A stretch of DNA of 64,000 nt from assembly GCF_022627955.1 (NCBI RefSeq), contig NZ_JABXGD010000002.1:620001-684000 (forward strand), read 5' to 3'. Made by a program: the position numbers and the translations under genes. This stretch comes from Microbacterium sp. C5A9. Lineage in GTDB: Bacteria; Actinomycetota; Actinomycetes; Actinomycetales; Microbacteriaceae. Shown here piece by piece: positions 9,791 through 18,627 of the stretch. The notes beneath the pieces were generated by a model. That model worked only from the letters and a program-made list of their open reading frames with translations. It was not told the origin of the DNA and did not search any database. The stretch's first letter is position 1, and each line of letters begins with the position of its first letter.

Positions 9791-10258
9791 ATGCAGAACA
9801 TCGCTCCCGACACACGACCGCGCTATCGCGAGAGGCTCTCGCCGAGCCTCTGGCTCTTGGTGACGGTGGCACTCGCAGGCCCCATGGTGTCGCTCATCTT
9901 CATCCCGCTCGCTTCGGCGACGTTCGCCCTCATCATCGGCGCGGCGGTCTCGGCGCTCCTCGTGATCGGGCTGGTGTCTGTGGCACCCCTGGTCTCGGTC
10001 GAGGGCGAGGTGCTGCGCGCCGGACGAGCCCACATCGCGTGTCGCCACCTCGGCGAGCCGGTGCCCCTCACCGGTGACGAGGCACGTCAGGCCCGCGGGC
10101 CGGCATTGCCCGCACGGGGCTGGCACATGATCAGGGGCGGGATCGACGGGATCGTCGTCGTCCCCAACCTCGACGTCGACGACCCGGTGGACACGTGGAC
10201 CATATCGACGCGCACGCCCGACCGCCTCGCGGCGGCCATCCGTCGCGCCAAGGACTGA
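9791..10258 (+). CDS. DUF3093 family membrane protein
   Basis: 155 residues. Two N-terminal hydrophobic helices (LWLLVTVALAGPMVSLIFIP and TFALIIGAAVSALLVIGLVS) are followed by a soluble domain with GEVLRAGRAHIACRHLG and a C-terminal TWTISTRTPDRLAAAI segment, typical of DUF3093. The family is actinobacterial and its function is unknown. ATG 9791 is chosen because the helices start just after it. The first bases after the dut start act as its leader, so a leaderless or near-leaderless transcript is likely. Confidence 0.87.
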   Translation: MQNIAPDTRPRYRERLSPSLWLLVTVALAGPMVSLIFIPLASATFALIIGAAVSALLVIGLVSVAPLVSVEGEVLRAGRAHIACRHLGEPVPLTGDEARQARGPALPARGWHMIRGGIDGIVVVPNLDVDDPVDTWTISTRTPDRLAAAIRRAKD

Positions 10259-10274
10259 CCCCGGAACGACGAAC

Positions 10275-10302
10275 GCGCCCCTGACCGGATGGTCGGGGGC
10301 GC
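10275..10302. terminator. Bidirectional hairpin terminator between DUF3093 and DUF4193 genes
   Basis: A 12-bp stem (GCGCCCCTGACC paired with GGTCGGGGGCGC, one T-G wobble) closes a GGAT loop. It sits between two convergent stops, 17 bases past one and 23 past the other, so it can serve both genes. Confidence 0.75.
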
Positions 10303-10324
10303 GCGGAGCGTCGCTCGGATGCGC

Positions 10325-10618
10325 TCAGGCGGCGCATTCCTTGCAGATGGGGCCGGATGCGTCCTCGTGATCGAGCTGCGAGCGGTGCTTCACCAGGAAG
10401 CAGCTCATGCAGGTGAACTCGTCCTGCTGCGCGGGCAGCACGACGACATCGAGCTCGAGGTCGGACAGATCGGCACCGGGGAGGTCGAAGCTGGACGGGT
10501 TGTCCGCGTCCTCGTCTCCCGAGGAGCCGGAGAGCTTGTCCGGCACACGCTCCTTGAGGGCTTCGATCGACTCGGAGTCGTCTTCACTCTTTCGGGGAGC
10601 GTCGTAGTCGGTTGCCAT
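10325..10618 (-). CDS. DUF4193 family small zinc-ribbon-like protein
   Basis: 97 residues. The acidic N-terminal half (MATDYDAPRKSEDDSESIEA) is followed by LELDVVVLPAQQDEFTC and two CxxC pairs (CMSC and CKEC) that probably bind zinc. The family is conserved in actinobacteria; the function is unknown, though small zinc-ribbon proteins of this kind often touch transcription or ribosomes. ATG 10618 is chosen because this is the family start and GGAG lies 9 bases upstream; the frame stays open much further. Divergent from sepH across 196 bases. Confidence 0.9.
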   Translation of the reverse strand: MATDYDAPRKSEDDSESIEALKERVPDKLSGSSGDEDADNPSSFDLPGADLSDLELDVVVLPAQQDEFTCMSCFLVKHRSQLDHEDASGPICKECAA

Positions 10619-10814
10619 GTGGTGAATCTCCACTTTCATGCGAGTGGGTGGTACGCCGTCGGGGTAATCGGCGGCCATAGTTTGCACGACCTCGAGAAAA
10701 TAAGCAAATGCCCGTGGGTGCGACAGACCAAACTGGCGGCGCGCCCAGAGTATTCCCGGCTGCGGGCACGGCCCCATGACACCATGAATGCACACCCATC
10801 AGAGGGGCATTCGC

Positions 10815-11858
10815 ATGGAAAACGTCACCATCGTCGGCACAGAAGCAGGAGTCCTGGTACTCGCAACCGAGTCGGGCGAGCGGTTCGCGCTGCCCATCGA
10901 CGACGTCCTGCACCGCGAGATCAGGCGGGCCACCCGCCAGGGTGACCCCACGCCTCAGCGACTCGCAGCGAGCCCGCGCGACATCCAGGCTCAGATCCGT
11001 GCCGGCCTCACCGCCCCCGAGGTCGCCGAGCTCCTCGGCATCACCGTCGAGGATGTCGCGCGCTTCGAGGGCCCGGTCCTCGCGGAGCGCGAGCACATCA
11101 TCGGCCAGGCCCTCGCCGTCCCGGTGCTGATCGGCAGCGAGGTCGAACCCGATGCGCAGCCCACCTTCGGCACCGCCATCAGGGCCAAGCTCGCCGAGGT
11201 CGAGGCATCGGCCGAGCGCTGGGCGAGTTGGAAGGATGACAGCGGCTGGATCATCAAGCTCGAGTTCGCAGCGAACGACGTCGAGCATGATGCCCGCTGG
11301 AGCTTCGACCCCCGTCGGAGCTCCCTCGCTCCCCTCAACGCCGATGCCACGCAGCTCTCCCGCCAGGGTTCGCTGCCGGAGGGGCTCATTCCCCGCCTCC
11401 GCGCCGTCGAGAGCGAACGGCAGAACTCCCCGTACAAGGACGAGAGCCGCTTCGACTCGGGCGCCTTCGGACCTCGCCTCGTCCCCGCTCCGGAGAGCGT
11501 CGAGGATCCCGCTCTGCGCGAGCGCTCCCCCGCATCCGTCCAGGACGCCGCGACCAAGCGCGCTCCGGAATCGCAGACCACCAGCCCGGAGACCGCCGAT
11601 CTGCTCGAGGCGCTGCGACGCCGGCGCGGCCAGCGTGAGACCGCACCGCTGCTCGAGGACGACACGTTCGTCGCCGTCGACAACGACCCGATCGCGATTT
11701 TCGACGCTCTGCAGCAGACCGGTCCTGTCGAGGAGCCCATCGAGGCGCCGGATCCCGCGCCCGAACCCAGCGGCTCGGACAGCAGCAACCGACGCAAGCG
11801 CCGCAACGCCATGCCGTCGTGGGACGAGATCGTGTTCGGAGCTCGCACGGACGAGTAG
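10815..11858 (+). CDS. sepH: Septation protein SepH (DUF3071)
   Basis: 347 residues. The N-terminal DUF3071 domain (about 1-170) contains a helix-turn-helix-like region, IQAQIRAGLTAPEVAELLGI, followed by VEDVARFEGPVLAEREHII, both hallmarks of SepH. A long disordered, charged C-terminal region ends MPSWDEIVFGAR, a conserved tail. In Streptomyces, SepH binds FtsZ and stimulates its assembly during division; the same role here is by homology. ATG 10815 has GAGGGG upstream. A 21-bp direct repeat begins at its last codons. Confidence 0.92.
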   Translation: MENVTIVGTEAGVLVLATESGERFALPIDDVLHREIRRATRQGDPTPQRLAASPRDIQAQIRAGLTAPEVAELLGITVEDVARFEGPVLAEREHIIGQALAVPVLIGSEVEPDAQPTFGTAIRAKLAEVEASAERWASWKDDSGWIIKLEFAANDVEHDARWSFDPRRSSLAPLNADATQLSRQGSLPEGLIPRLRAVESERQNSPYKDESRFDSGAFGPRLVPAPESVEDPALRERSPASVQDAATKRAPESQTTSPETADLLEALRRRRGQRETAPLLEDDTFVAVDNDPIAIFDALQQTGPVEEPIEAPDPAPEPSGSDSSNRRKRRNAMPSWDEIVFGARTDE

Positions 11859-11895
11859 TCCGACGCATCCGAGGCGAGTAGTCCGACGCATCCGA
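11852..11895. repeat. Two 21-bp direct repeats spanning the sepH stop codon
   Basis: CGAGTAGTCCGACGCATCCGA occurs at 11852-11872 and again at 11875-11895, a period of 23. The first copy includes the sepH TAG stop; the second repeats the same codon context in the intergenic gap. It looks like a short tandem duplication. Confidence 0.9.
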
Positions 11896-11930
11896 CGTCG
11901 CGGCGGGAACCGCGACACGGACTCGCTGCG

Positions 11931-13052
11931 TCAGCGCGCGAAGGCGCCGAAACGCAGCAGGGGCACCTGTCGCTCCTCGGGCGTGAGCCCGCCGTGCTGA
12001 CCGATCATGCCCCGACTGCGCTGATCGGCAGCGGTGCCGTCGTAGACAGCGCCGTTGCCGCGGGCCACCACGAGCAGATCTCCCATCCGCGATGCGGCCT
12101 CGTCCGTCACCGCGGGCCCGAAGAGACCGGTGGCGATGACCTGTCGGCGGGTGCCGACTTCCGCGAGACCGTCCAGATCGCGTGTCCATCGTGCCGCCGC
12201 ATCGTCGGCATCCACGTCGGCGTCGAGATAGACGTGCAGCATCCGCGGCTCGCCTCCGATGGCGTGCACTCCGTCGAGGTGCTCCGCCTCCAGCACGACC
12301 TGCCGCGGAGCCGGCACGTCGACCATCCCGTGGTCGGACGTCACGATCACGCCCACGCCGGGAGGCACCCGACGGGCGAGAGCCCCGTCGATCTCCTCGA
12401 GCGCCGTCACCCACTCGAGTGACGCGATGCCGTGGCGGTGCCCGGCCTTGTCGACCTCGGGAAGGTAGCAGTAGACGAGGGATCCGGGGTTCCGCTCGGC
12501 AAGGTCGTAGGCGGTCTCGATGCGCTCGGCAGGAGTGCTCGCGGCGATGAAGTCCGCGCCGCGCAGGGTCGCACGCGTGAATCCGCTGTGCGCATAGGCC
12601 GCGACTCCGATGGCGAAGGTCGGGCGCCCCTCGTCGCGGGCTCGCTCGAAGATCGTCGGCGCCGCCTGCCAGGTGGACGGGTCCAGGCCCTCCGCCTCCC
12701 AGCCGGTGAGCTGGTTCACGAGCACGTCGCGCGAACGGTCGAGCACGCGGTATCCGACGAGACCGTGCACGCCGGGCCAGGCTCCCGTCAGGAGACTCGT
12801 GAGGGCTGCGGCCGTGGTCGAGGGGAACACGGAGTGCGCCACGTCCTTCTTCGCCATGCCGCCTGTGAGCGTGCGCGCGTGGCCTGCGTGGGCCCGGAGT
12901 CCGATCGCCCCCAGCCCGTCGATCAGCACCAGCACGACGGAGGTGGCGCGCGGAAGATGCGCCGACTCCCCGCGGAGAGCGGCGAACAGGTCGTCCGCCA
13001 CCCCGACGAGGCTCCGGGCGGAGGGCGACTCGGACGGTAGCATGAAGGACAT
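11931..13052 (-). CDS. Alkaline phosphatase superfamily phosphodiesterase/pyrophosphatase
   Basis: 373 residues of the nucleotide pyrophosphatase/phosphodiesterase branch. Metal-site motifs appear in order: VLVLIDGLG (Asp), SVFPSTTAAAL (Thr nucleophile), YLPEVDKAGHRHG (Asp and His), VTSDHGMVDVP (Asp-His) and GQHGGLTPEE (His). No signal peptide is seen, so it is probably cytoplasmic. The substrate cannot be read from sequence; nucleotide or phosphodiester hydrolysis is the family expectation. ATG 13052 is used; ATG 13043 is an alternative. It is divergent from parC with 53 bases between the starts. Confidence 0.88.
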   Translation of the reverse strand: MSFMLPSESPSARSLVGVADDLFAALRGESAHLPRATSVVLVLIDGLGAIGLRAHAGHARTLTGGMAKKDVAHSVFPSTTAAALTSLLTGAWPGVHGLVGYRVLDRSRDVLVNQLTGWEAEGLDPSTWQAAPTIFERARDEGRPTFAIGVAAYAHSGFTRATLRGADFIAASTPAERIETAYDLAERNPGSLVYCYLPEVDKAGHRHGIASLEWVTALEEIDGALARRVPPGVGVIVTSDHGMVDVPAPRQVVLEAEHLDGVHAIGGEPRMLHVYLDADVDADDAAARWTRDLDGLAEVGTRRQVIATGLFGPAVTDEAASRMGDLLVVARGNGAVYDGTAADQRSRGMIGQHGGLTPEERQVPLLRFGAFAR

Positions 13053-13105
13053 CCGAGCCAGTCTGACACAGGCTCCCCTCCGACCTCAGCCTCGCACCAT
13101 TCAGG

Positions 13106-15556
13106 ATGGCCATGCCGAAGACCCCGCCGCCCGAGCTCGCTCCGGAGAGAATCCAGGACATCGATCTCGAGAGCGAGATGCAGGGCTCGTTCCTCGAGTA
13201 CGCCTACTCCGTCATCTACTCGCGTGCGCTCCCGGATGCGCGCGACGGCCTCAAGCCCGTGCAGCGCCGCATCCTCTACCAGATGGCCGAGATGGGACTG
13301 CGTCCCGACCGCGGTCATGTGAAGAGCGCCCGCGTCGTCGGCGAGGTGATGGGCAAGCTGCACCCGCACGGCGATTCGGCGATCTATGACGCGCTGGTGC
13401 GTCTCGCCCAGGACTTCGCCCTGCGCGTGCCGCTCGTCGACGGTCACGGCAACTTCGGCTCCCTCGACGACGGCCCCGCCGCCGCTCGATACACCGAGGC
13501 ACGTCTCGCTGCCCCGGCGATGGCTCTGACCGAGAACCTCGACGAGGACGTCGTCGATTTCGTCCCGAACTACGACGGTCAGTTCCAGCAGCCGGCTGTG
13601 CTGCCCGCCGCCTTCCCCAACCTTCTCGTCAACGGCGCCAGCGGCATCGCCGTGGGCATGGCGACGAACATGGCGCCGCACAACCTTATCGAGGTCGTCG
13701 CAGCCGCCACGCATCTGCTCGAGCATCCCGAGGCGACGACCGAGGAGCTCATGGAGTTCGTGCCCGGTCCCGACTTCCCGTCCGGCGGCATCCTCATGGG
13801 GCTCGACGGCGTGAAGGACGCGTATGCGAACGGCCGCGGAGCGCTGAAGGTCCGAGGCAAGGTCTCGGTCGAATCGCTCGGTCCGCGACGCACGGGCATC
13901 ATCGTCTCCGAGCTGCCCTACATGGTCGGTCCTGAGCGCCTCATCGAGAAGATCCGCGATGCGGTGCAGTCGAAGAAGCTGCAGGGCATCAGCGACGTCA
14001 CCGACCTCACCGATCGCAACCACGGTCTGCGCGTCGCGATCGGCATCAAGACCGGATTCGACCCCAACGCCGTGCTCGAGCAGCTCTACCGGCTGACCCC
14101 GCTCGAAGACTCGTTCAGCATCAACAACGTCGCGCTCGTCGGAGGGCAGCCGCGCACGCTCGGCCTCAAGGAGATGCTCAGCGTCTATGTCGCGCATCGC
14201 CTCGAGGTGATCACGCGTCGCAGCCGGTATCGTCTCGCGCGCCGCGAAGAGCGCCTGCACCTCGTCGAGGGGCTGCTGATCGCGATCCTCGACATCGACG
14301 AGGTGATCCAGGTCATCCGCTCCTCGGACGATTCCGAGCAGGCCCGCACGCGCCTGCGGTCCGTCTTCGATCTCAGCGAGCTGCAGGCCGAGTACATCCT
14401 CGAACTCCGCCTGCGCCGGCTCACCAAGTTCTCGCGCATCGAGCTCGAGTCCGAGCGCGACGCGCTGCTCGCGGAGATCGCAGCCCTGCGCGAGCTGCTC
14501 GGCAGCGACGTGCTGCTGCGGGCGGCCGTCGCGACCGAACTCGACGCCGCGGCCGACGCGTACGGCACCCCGCGACGAACACTCCTCATGAACGCGGTGC
14601 CCCCGAAGCCTCGCGCCTCGAAGGGCGCAGCGGCCGACCTTCAGATCGCCGACGCACCGACCGTCCTCGTGCTCTCGACGACCGGGCGCGCGGTCCGCGT
14701 CGACCTCGCCGAGGGGCAGGAGCTCACGGTCCCGGCCCGCCGGAGCAAGCACGACGCGATCCTGACGACGATCGAGACGACGGTGCGCGCCGACATCGGG
14801 GCGCTGACGACCGAGGGGCGCGTGCTGCGGTTCTCGCCGGTCGACCTGCCGTCGGTTCCGTCGTCGTCGGTGCAGCTCGCCGCCGGTACTCCGCTGCGCG
14901 ACTACCTCGGCATCACGACGCGGGGCGAGCGGATCCTCGAGTTCGTCCGATTCGACAGCGACGTCCCGATCGCGATCGGGACCGCCCAGGGCACGGTCAA
15001 GCGCATCGTCCCGTCGACGCTGCCGGTCCGCCCCGATCTCGAGGTCATCGGCATGAAGCCGGGCGACACGGTCGTGGGTGCGGTGCAGGCGCGGGACGAC
15101 GCCGACCTCGTGTTCGTGACGACCGATGCCCAGCTGCTGCGGTTCTCCGCCTCAGCGGTCCGGCCTCAGGGTGCTCCTGCGGGTGGCATGGCGGGGATCA
15201 AGCTCGGCGCCGGCGCGACGGTGCTCTTCTTCGGCGCGGTGTCGCCCGAGGCCGATGCCGTGGTGGCCACCGTGTCGGGAGCAGACAGCAGCCTTCCCGG
15301 CACCGAGCCGGGCCGCGCCAAGGTCTCGTCCTTCACCGAGTACCCCTCGAAGGGACGAGCCACCGGCGGAGTGCGCGCCCATGCGTTCCTGAAGGGCGAG
15401 GACCGGCTCACCGTCGCGTGGGTCGGGCCGAGCCCGGCGCAGGCCGTCGACCCGACGGGTGCCGTGCGCAAGCTCCCCGAGTCCGGCGCTCGTCGCGACG
15501 CGTCGGGTCAGCCGATCGACGGCGTGATCGGCAGCATCGGGCGGACCCTGGTCTGA
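13106..15556 (+). CDS. parC: DNA topoisomerase IV subunit A (GyrA/ParC family)
   Basis: Cuts and rejoins DNA in the type IIA topoisomerase complex. 816 residues. The winged-helix domain has [18 protein letters not shown], the quinolone-region motif [16 protein letters not shown] with wild-type-like Ser91, and catalytic Tyr129 in [11 protein letters not shown]. The C-terminal beta-pinwheel has GyrA-like blades but no canonical GyrA box. I call it ParC because its likely partner subunit lies 5 kb away at 20867 and because actinobacteria usually keep gyrBA near dnaA. ATG 13106 and ATG 13112 are both possible starts. The GyrA/ParC assignment is less certain than the family. Confidence 0.9.
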   Translation: MAMPKTPPPELAPERIQDIDLESEMQGSFLEYAYSVIYSRALPDARDGLKPVQRRILYQMAEMGLRPDRGHVKSARVVGEVMGKLHPHGDSAIYDALVRLAQDFALRVPLVDGHGNFGSLDDGPAAARYTEARLAAPAMALTENLDEDVVDFVPNYDGQFQQPAVLPAAFPNLLVNGASGIAVGMATNMAPHNLIEVVAAATHLLEHPEATTEELMEFVPGPDFPSGGILMGLDGVKDAYANGRGALKVRGKVSVESLGPRRTGIIVSELPYMVGPERLIEKIRDAVQSKKLQGISDVTDLTDRNHGLRVAIGIKTGFDPNAVLEQLYRLTPLEDSFSINNVALVGGQPRTLGLKEMLSVYVAHRLEVITRRSRYRLARREERLHLVEGLLIAILDIDEVIQVIRSSDDSEQARTRLRSVFDLSELQAEYILELRLRRLTKFSRIELESERDALLAEIAALRELLGSDVLLRAAVATELDAAADAYGTPRRTLLMNAVPPKPRASKGAAADLQIADAPTVLVLSTTGRAVRVDLAEGQELTVPARRSKHDAILTTIETTVRADIGALTTEGRVLRFSPVDLPSVPSSSVQLAAGTPLRDYLGITTRGERILEFVRFDSDVPIAIGTAQGTVKRIVPSTLPVRPDLEVIGMKPGDTVVGAVQARDDADLVFVTTDAQLLRFSASAVRPQGAPAGGMAGIKLGAGATVLFFGAVSPEADAVVATVSGADSSLPGTEPGRAKVSSFTEYPSKGRATGGVRAHAFLKGEDRLTVAWVGPSPAQAVDPTGAVRKLPESGARRDASGQPIDGVIGSIGRTLV

Positions 15557-15605
15557 TCGGTCTCGCGCACACCGGAATCCCTCGCCCCTGAGAGGCGGAC
15601 GCGGG

Positions 15606-16547
15606 TCAGAGGCGGAGCGCGAGGATGTTCGCGGTGAGTCCTGCTGCCGTCCCGCACAGGATCACGAGATCACCGGAGCCGACGCGGCCGCTGTCGAGCG
15701 CTCGCGCGAGCATGAAGGGCACCGAGGCGGAGACCATGTTGCCGAAGTCGCCGACCTCGTCGATGCGGCGTTCGACGGGGATGCCGAGGCGGTCGAGCAT
15801 CGGTCCGAGCGCCGCAGAGGCCTGGTGCGGCACCCACAGGGCGACGTCGTCGTACGAGATACCCGACGTCCGGTGGAAGTCGCCGAAGAACTCCGGCAGC
15901 ACCCTCATCATCCCGAGCAGCGCCCGACGTCCGTCCATGTCGAAGAGGTAGTCGGCCGGATCGGTCTCCGCGAACCGCTGGGCGGGTGAGCGCGACAGCC
16001 CTCCCCTGATCTCGGTGTCATGGGCGTATGCGGGCCACGTCCGCTGCGCCGTCGCGACGACCCCGCGCTCGGGGCCGGCCCCGGCCGAGCGCCGCAGCAC
16101 GAAGGCGGCGCCCGCGTCGCTGAACAGCTCGAAGCTCTCCCGTTGGTCCGGATTCAGGAACCGTGTGCCGACGTCGCCGGCGAACACGAGGATCGTCTCG
16201 TGGTCACCGGCGTCGAGGTAGCGCGAAGCCACGTCGAGCGCGGTGATGAAGCTCGTGCAGGTCGAGTTCACGTCGAAGGCGGCCGCATGCCCTGTCAGCG
16301 TCAATCTCTCGAGCACGAGAGCCGCGGTGCACGGGATCGGCTGCACCCCCGCCGCCGAGGCGCCGAGCACGAGGTCGACCTCGTTCGCGGTGATGCCCGC
16401 GTGCTGCAACGCCCGCTCGCACGCCTCGGCCAGCATGTCGAGGTGAGACACGTCGTCCTCGATGCGATAGCGCACCTCGTCGCCGAAGCGCACGGTGCGC
16501 GCGGGCAGTGACGTTCCCCACCCTGCGATCTCGCAGCCCTTCACCAT
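15606..16547 (-). CDS. Ketoacyl synthase III-like (FabH/OleA-type thiolase fold) enzyme
   Basis: 313 residues with a thiolase fold. The triad is visible: Cys97 in NSTCTSF, His241 in WVPHQAS and Asn270 in DFGNMVSAS. Such enzymes condense acyl-CoA or acyl-ACP chains. The last gene of a four-gene coupled operon, its ATG 16547 overlaps the end of the upstream ligase gene (ATGGTGA). A GGGGGG run upstream fits a ribosome-binding site; an in-frame ATG at 16562 has none well placed. Context with a ligase, a hydrolase and an SDR recalls the OleABCD logic rather than the essential FabH, but the substrate is unknown. Confidence 0.88.
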   Translation of the reverse strand: MVKGCEIAGWGTSLPARTVRFGDEVRYRIEDDVSHLDMLAEACERALQHAGITANEVDLVLGASAAGVQPIPCTAALVLERLTLTGHAAAFDVNSTCTSFITALDVASRYLDAGDHETILVFAGDVGTRFLNPDQRESFELFSDAGAAFVLRRSAGAGPERGVVATAQRTWPAYAHDTEIRGGLSRSPAQRFAETDPADYLFDMDGRRALLGMMRVLPEFFGDFHRTSGISYDDVALWVPHQASAALGPMLDRLGIPVERRIDEVGDFGNMVSASVPFMLARALDSGRVGSGDLVILCGTAAGLTANILALRL

Positions 16548-17833
16548 CTCCGTTCCCCCCATTCCTGCACGACCCGGCGCAGCTTGACCGACCCGTCTCT
16601 CACGTAGTCGACGAAGACGAGCTCCGGCCGTTCGCAGTCGAGGCGGTCGGCCAGGGCGTCGACCTCCTCGGCGACTCGGCGCCGAGATCGATCATCGACC
16701 GTGTCGAGCGCGATCTCGAGCCGCGACTCGCCGGTCTGCGTGACCCTGTACTCGTCGAATCCGTCGGCATGGATCAGCGCCCGCGAGATCACATCGGCGA
16801 AGACGGGGATGCTGCGTCCGTCGAGCCTCCGGAAGACGAGCGTGTCTCCTTCCCGCCCCTCGATCCGCTCGATCGCGGTCAGCGCGCTTCCGCACGGACA
16901 CGGTCCGCTCCGTTCGCGGAGGACGTCGCCCAGCCGGTAGCGCACGATCGGCTGCGCCCGACGGCGCAGATCCGTGATGATCGGAGTGAATCGCTCGTCG
17001 TCGAGTGCCTCGCGTTCGACGACGATGGCGTCCTCGTTCAGATGGATCACGCCCTGCTCGCAGGTGTGCGCGAGGAACCCCTCCGTGCACTGGTAGAGCT
17101 GGTGCACTCTCTCCTGGGCGAGCGACGCCCGGATGCGGTGCTCGTCCGACAGCTCGAGGACCTCTGCCACCGAGTACACCTTCTCGGGGATCACGTCGAA
17201 CGCACCGGCATCCGCTGCGCGGGCGATGAGCCGCAGCACGGAGGGAGGGGCGACGAGGATGGTCGGCCGGTACTGCTGGAGACGCGTGATGTTGTCGCTC
17301 ATGTCGGCGTAGACGTCGAAGTAGCGGAACGACACCGCCGTCGATCCGACGGATTCGTAGAGAGTGTTGTCCGCTCGCAGGAACAGCGCGATCCGGTGCC
17401 CGAGCAGCCTGCCGCGAGGAAGCGTACGCGCGAGCACGGTCCCGACCCAGGCGTCGCGTTCGGCACCGCTGACGACGAAGAGCCCTCGGTGCCCGCTCGT
17501 GCCGCTGGAGAGTCCGACGGAGTTCGTCCCGAGGTCGGCGTCGAACTCTCGCGCGCGCTCGTTCGCGATCGCCAGTGCGAGAGCGTCGTCCCGTGCGACG
17601 CCGACCGTGTTGATCTCGTCGAAGCGGCTCATCATGATGCTCTTGTCCATGAGGGGGAGTTCCGCGAACGTACGCGTCTCCAGCAGCTCGCGGAAGTACG
17701 GAGACCGCCGGCGGAGGAACCTCAGGTGCGCGGCCAGCAGACGTCTCTGGCGTCGCTCGACGGCCTCACGCGTGCGCAGAGGACGAAGCCACCGCACCGT
17801 CGCGAACTCGCGCAGGATCTGGAGCGTGCCCAT
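16541..17833 (-). CDS. Adenylate-forming ligase, PaaK/F390-synthetase-related
   Basis: 430 residues of the ANL superfamily. The phosphate-binding loop is SSGTSGHRGLF (about 109-119). The PaaK-like C-terminal signature appears as RAQPIVRYRLGDVLRE then GPCPCGSALTAIERIEGR, with a Cys-Cys pair. It probably adenylates a carboxylic acid, perhaps forming a CoA or other thioester; the substrate is not evident. The start overlaps the stop of the MBL gene by one base (TGATG) and its own stop is overlapped by the ketosynthase start. It is shorter than OleC, so it is not an orthologue of the beta-lactone synthetase. Confidence 0.88.
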   Translation of the reverse strand: MGTLQILREFATVRWLRPLRTREAVERRQRRLLAAHLRFLRRRSPYFRELLETRTFAELPLMDKSIMMSRFDEINTVGVARDDALALAIANERAREFDADLGTNSVGLSSGTSGHRGLFVVSGAERDAWVGTVLARTLPRGRLLGHRIALFLRADNTLYESVGSTAVSFRYFDVYADMSDNITRLQQYRPTILVAPPSVLRLIARAADAGAFDVIPEKVYSVAEVLELSDEHRIRASLAQERVHQLYQCTEGFLAHTCEQGVIHLNEDAIVVEREALDDERFTPIITDLRRRAQPIVRYRLGDVLRERSGPCPCGSALTAIERIEGREGDTLVFRRLDGRSIPVFADVISRALIHADGFDEYRVTQTGESRLEIALDTVDDRSRRRVAEEVDALADRLDCERPELVFVDYVRDGSVKLRRVVQEWGERRW

Positions 17834-18627
17834 CAGCCGAGCAGCTCCGTCGCAGCGAGCGGGTCGTGACTGCACACGACCGTGATCCCCTCGTCGACGA
17901 GGCGTCCCAGCACCCGCGCGGTCGCCGCGTACCGGCTCGCGTCGTGCTGGATCGCCCGAGGGAGCGCCCGCAGCCGCGAAGAGGCGTCGAGGAGGTCGCG
18001 TCCCCACGCGGCGTCTCCGGCGAGCAGCACACGGCCTTCGACCAGGGCTCCGAGGTGCCCGTCCGCATGTCCGGGAAGGTCGAGGACGAGGTAGGACCCG
18101 TCGCCGAGCAGATCGTGTGCCCGGAGCGAGACGTCGCCGGAGCGGACGGCACGGAAGTCCCCGTCGTGCAGCACGATCCGCTCGGCCTGCGGGAACCACT
18201 CGGGAAGCAGTCCCGGCAGCACTCCCGATCTCAGTCGCGGGTCGCGCAGGGTCCGCTCGTGACCCGCGCTGAGCACGAACGTCGCCCCGGGGAACCGCCG
18301 GACTCCCCCGATATGGTCCGGGTGCAGGTGCGACAGGACGACGTGCGTGACGGATGCCGGATCCATACCGTCCGCCACGAGCTGCGCGGCGATGTCGTCG
18401 GCCTCCACGACCCGCGGGGGCAGCAGCCGGCGGTAGACGGCCCCGCGCCATCCTGCGCGCCAGTCCGACGTCGCGTATCCCGTGTCGAAGAGGACGCGAC
18501 GGCCGTCGCCGGAGTCGTAGAGGAACACACCCGAAGGGAACTCACGACGCCCCCGGGCGACGTCGCGGAACATCGCACCGACATCGTGAGACGTGCTCCC
18601 ACAGCTGTAGTGGCGCAGGCTCCCCAT
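17833..18627 (-). CDS. MBL-fold metallo-hydrolase
   Basis: 264 residues. The zinc-binding motif SHLHPDHIGG (His100, His102, Asp104, His105) is followed by DLPGHADGHLG, LLAGDAAWG and a late CSHDP histidine, giving the full binuclear site of glyoxalase II/lactonase-like enzymes. It could hydrolyse a thioester or lactone intermediate. It is coupled on both sides by TGATG junctions: its start overlaps the SDR stop and its stop overlaps the ligase start. Position in the operon suggests pathway editing or product release; this is inference. Confidence 0.88.
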   Translation of the reverse strand: MGSLRHYSCGSTSHDVGAMFRDVARGRREFPSGVFLYDSGDGRRVLFDTGYATSDWRAGWRGAVYRRLLPPRVVEADDIAAQLVADGMDPASVTHVVLSHLHPDHIGGVRRFPGATFVLSAGHERTLRDPRLRSGVLPGLLPEWFPQAERIVLHDGDFRAVRSGDVSLRAHDLLGDGSYLVLDLPGHADGHLGALVEGRVLLAGDAAWGRDLLDASSRLRALPRAIQHDASRYAATARVLGRLVDEGITVVCSHDPLAATELLG

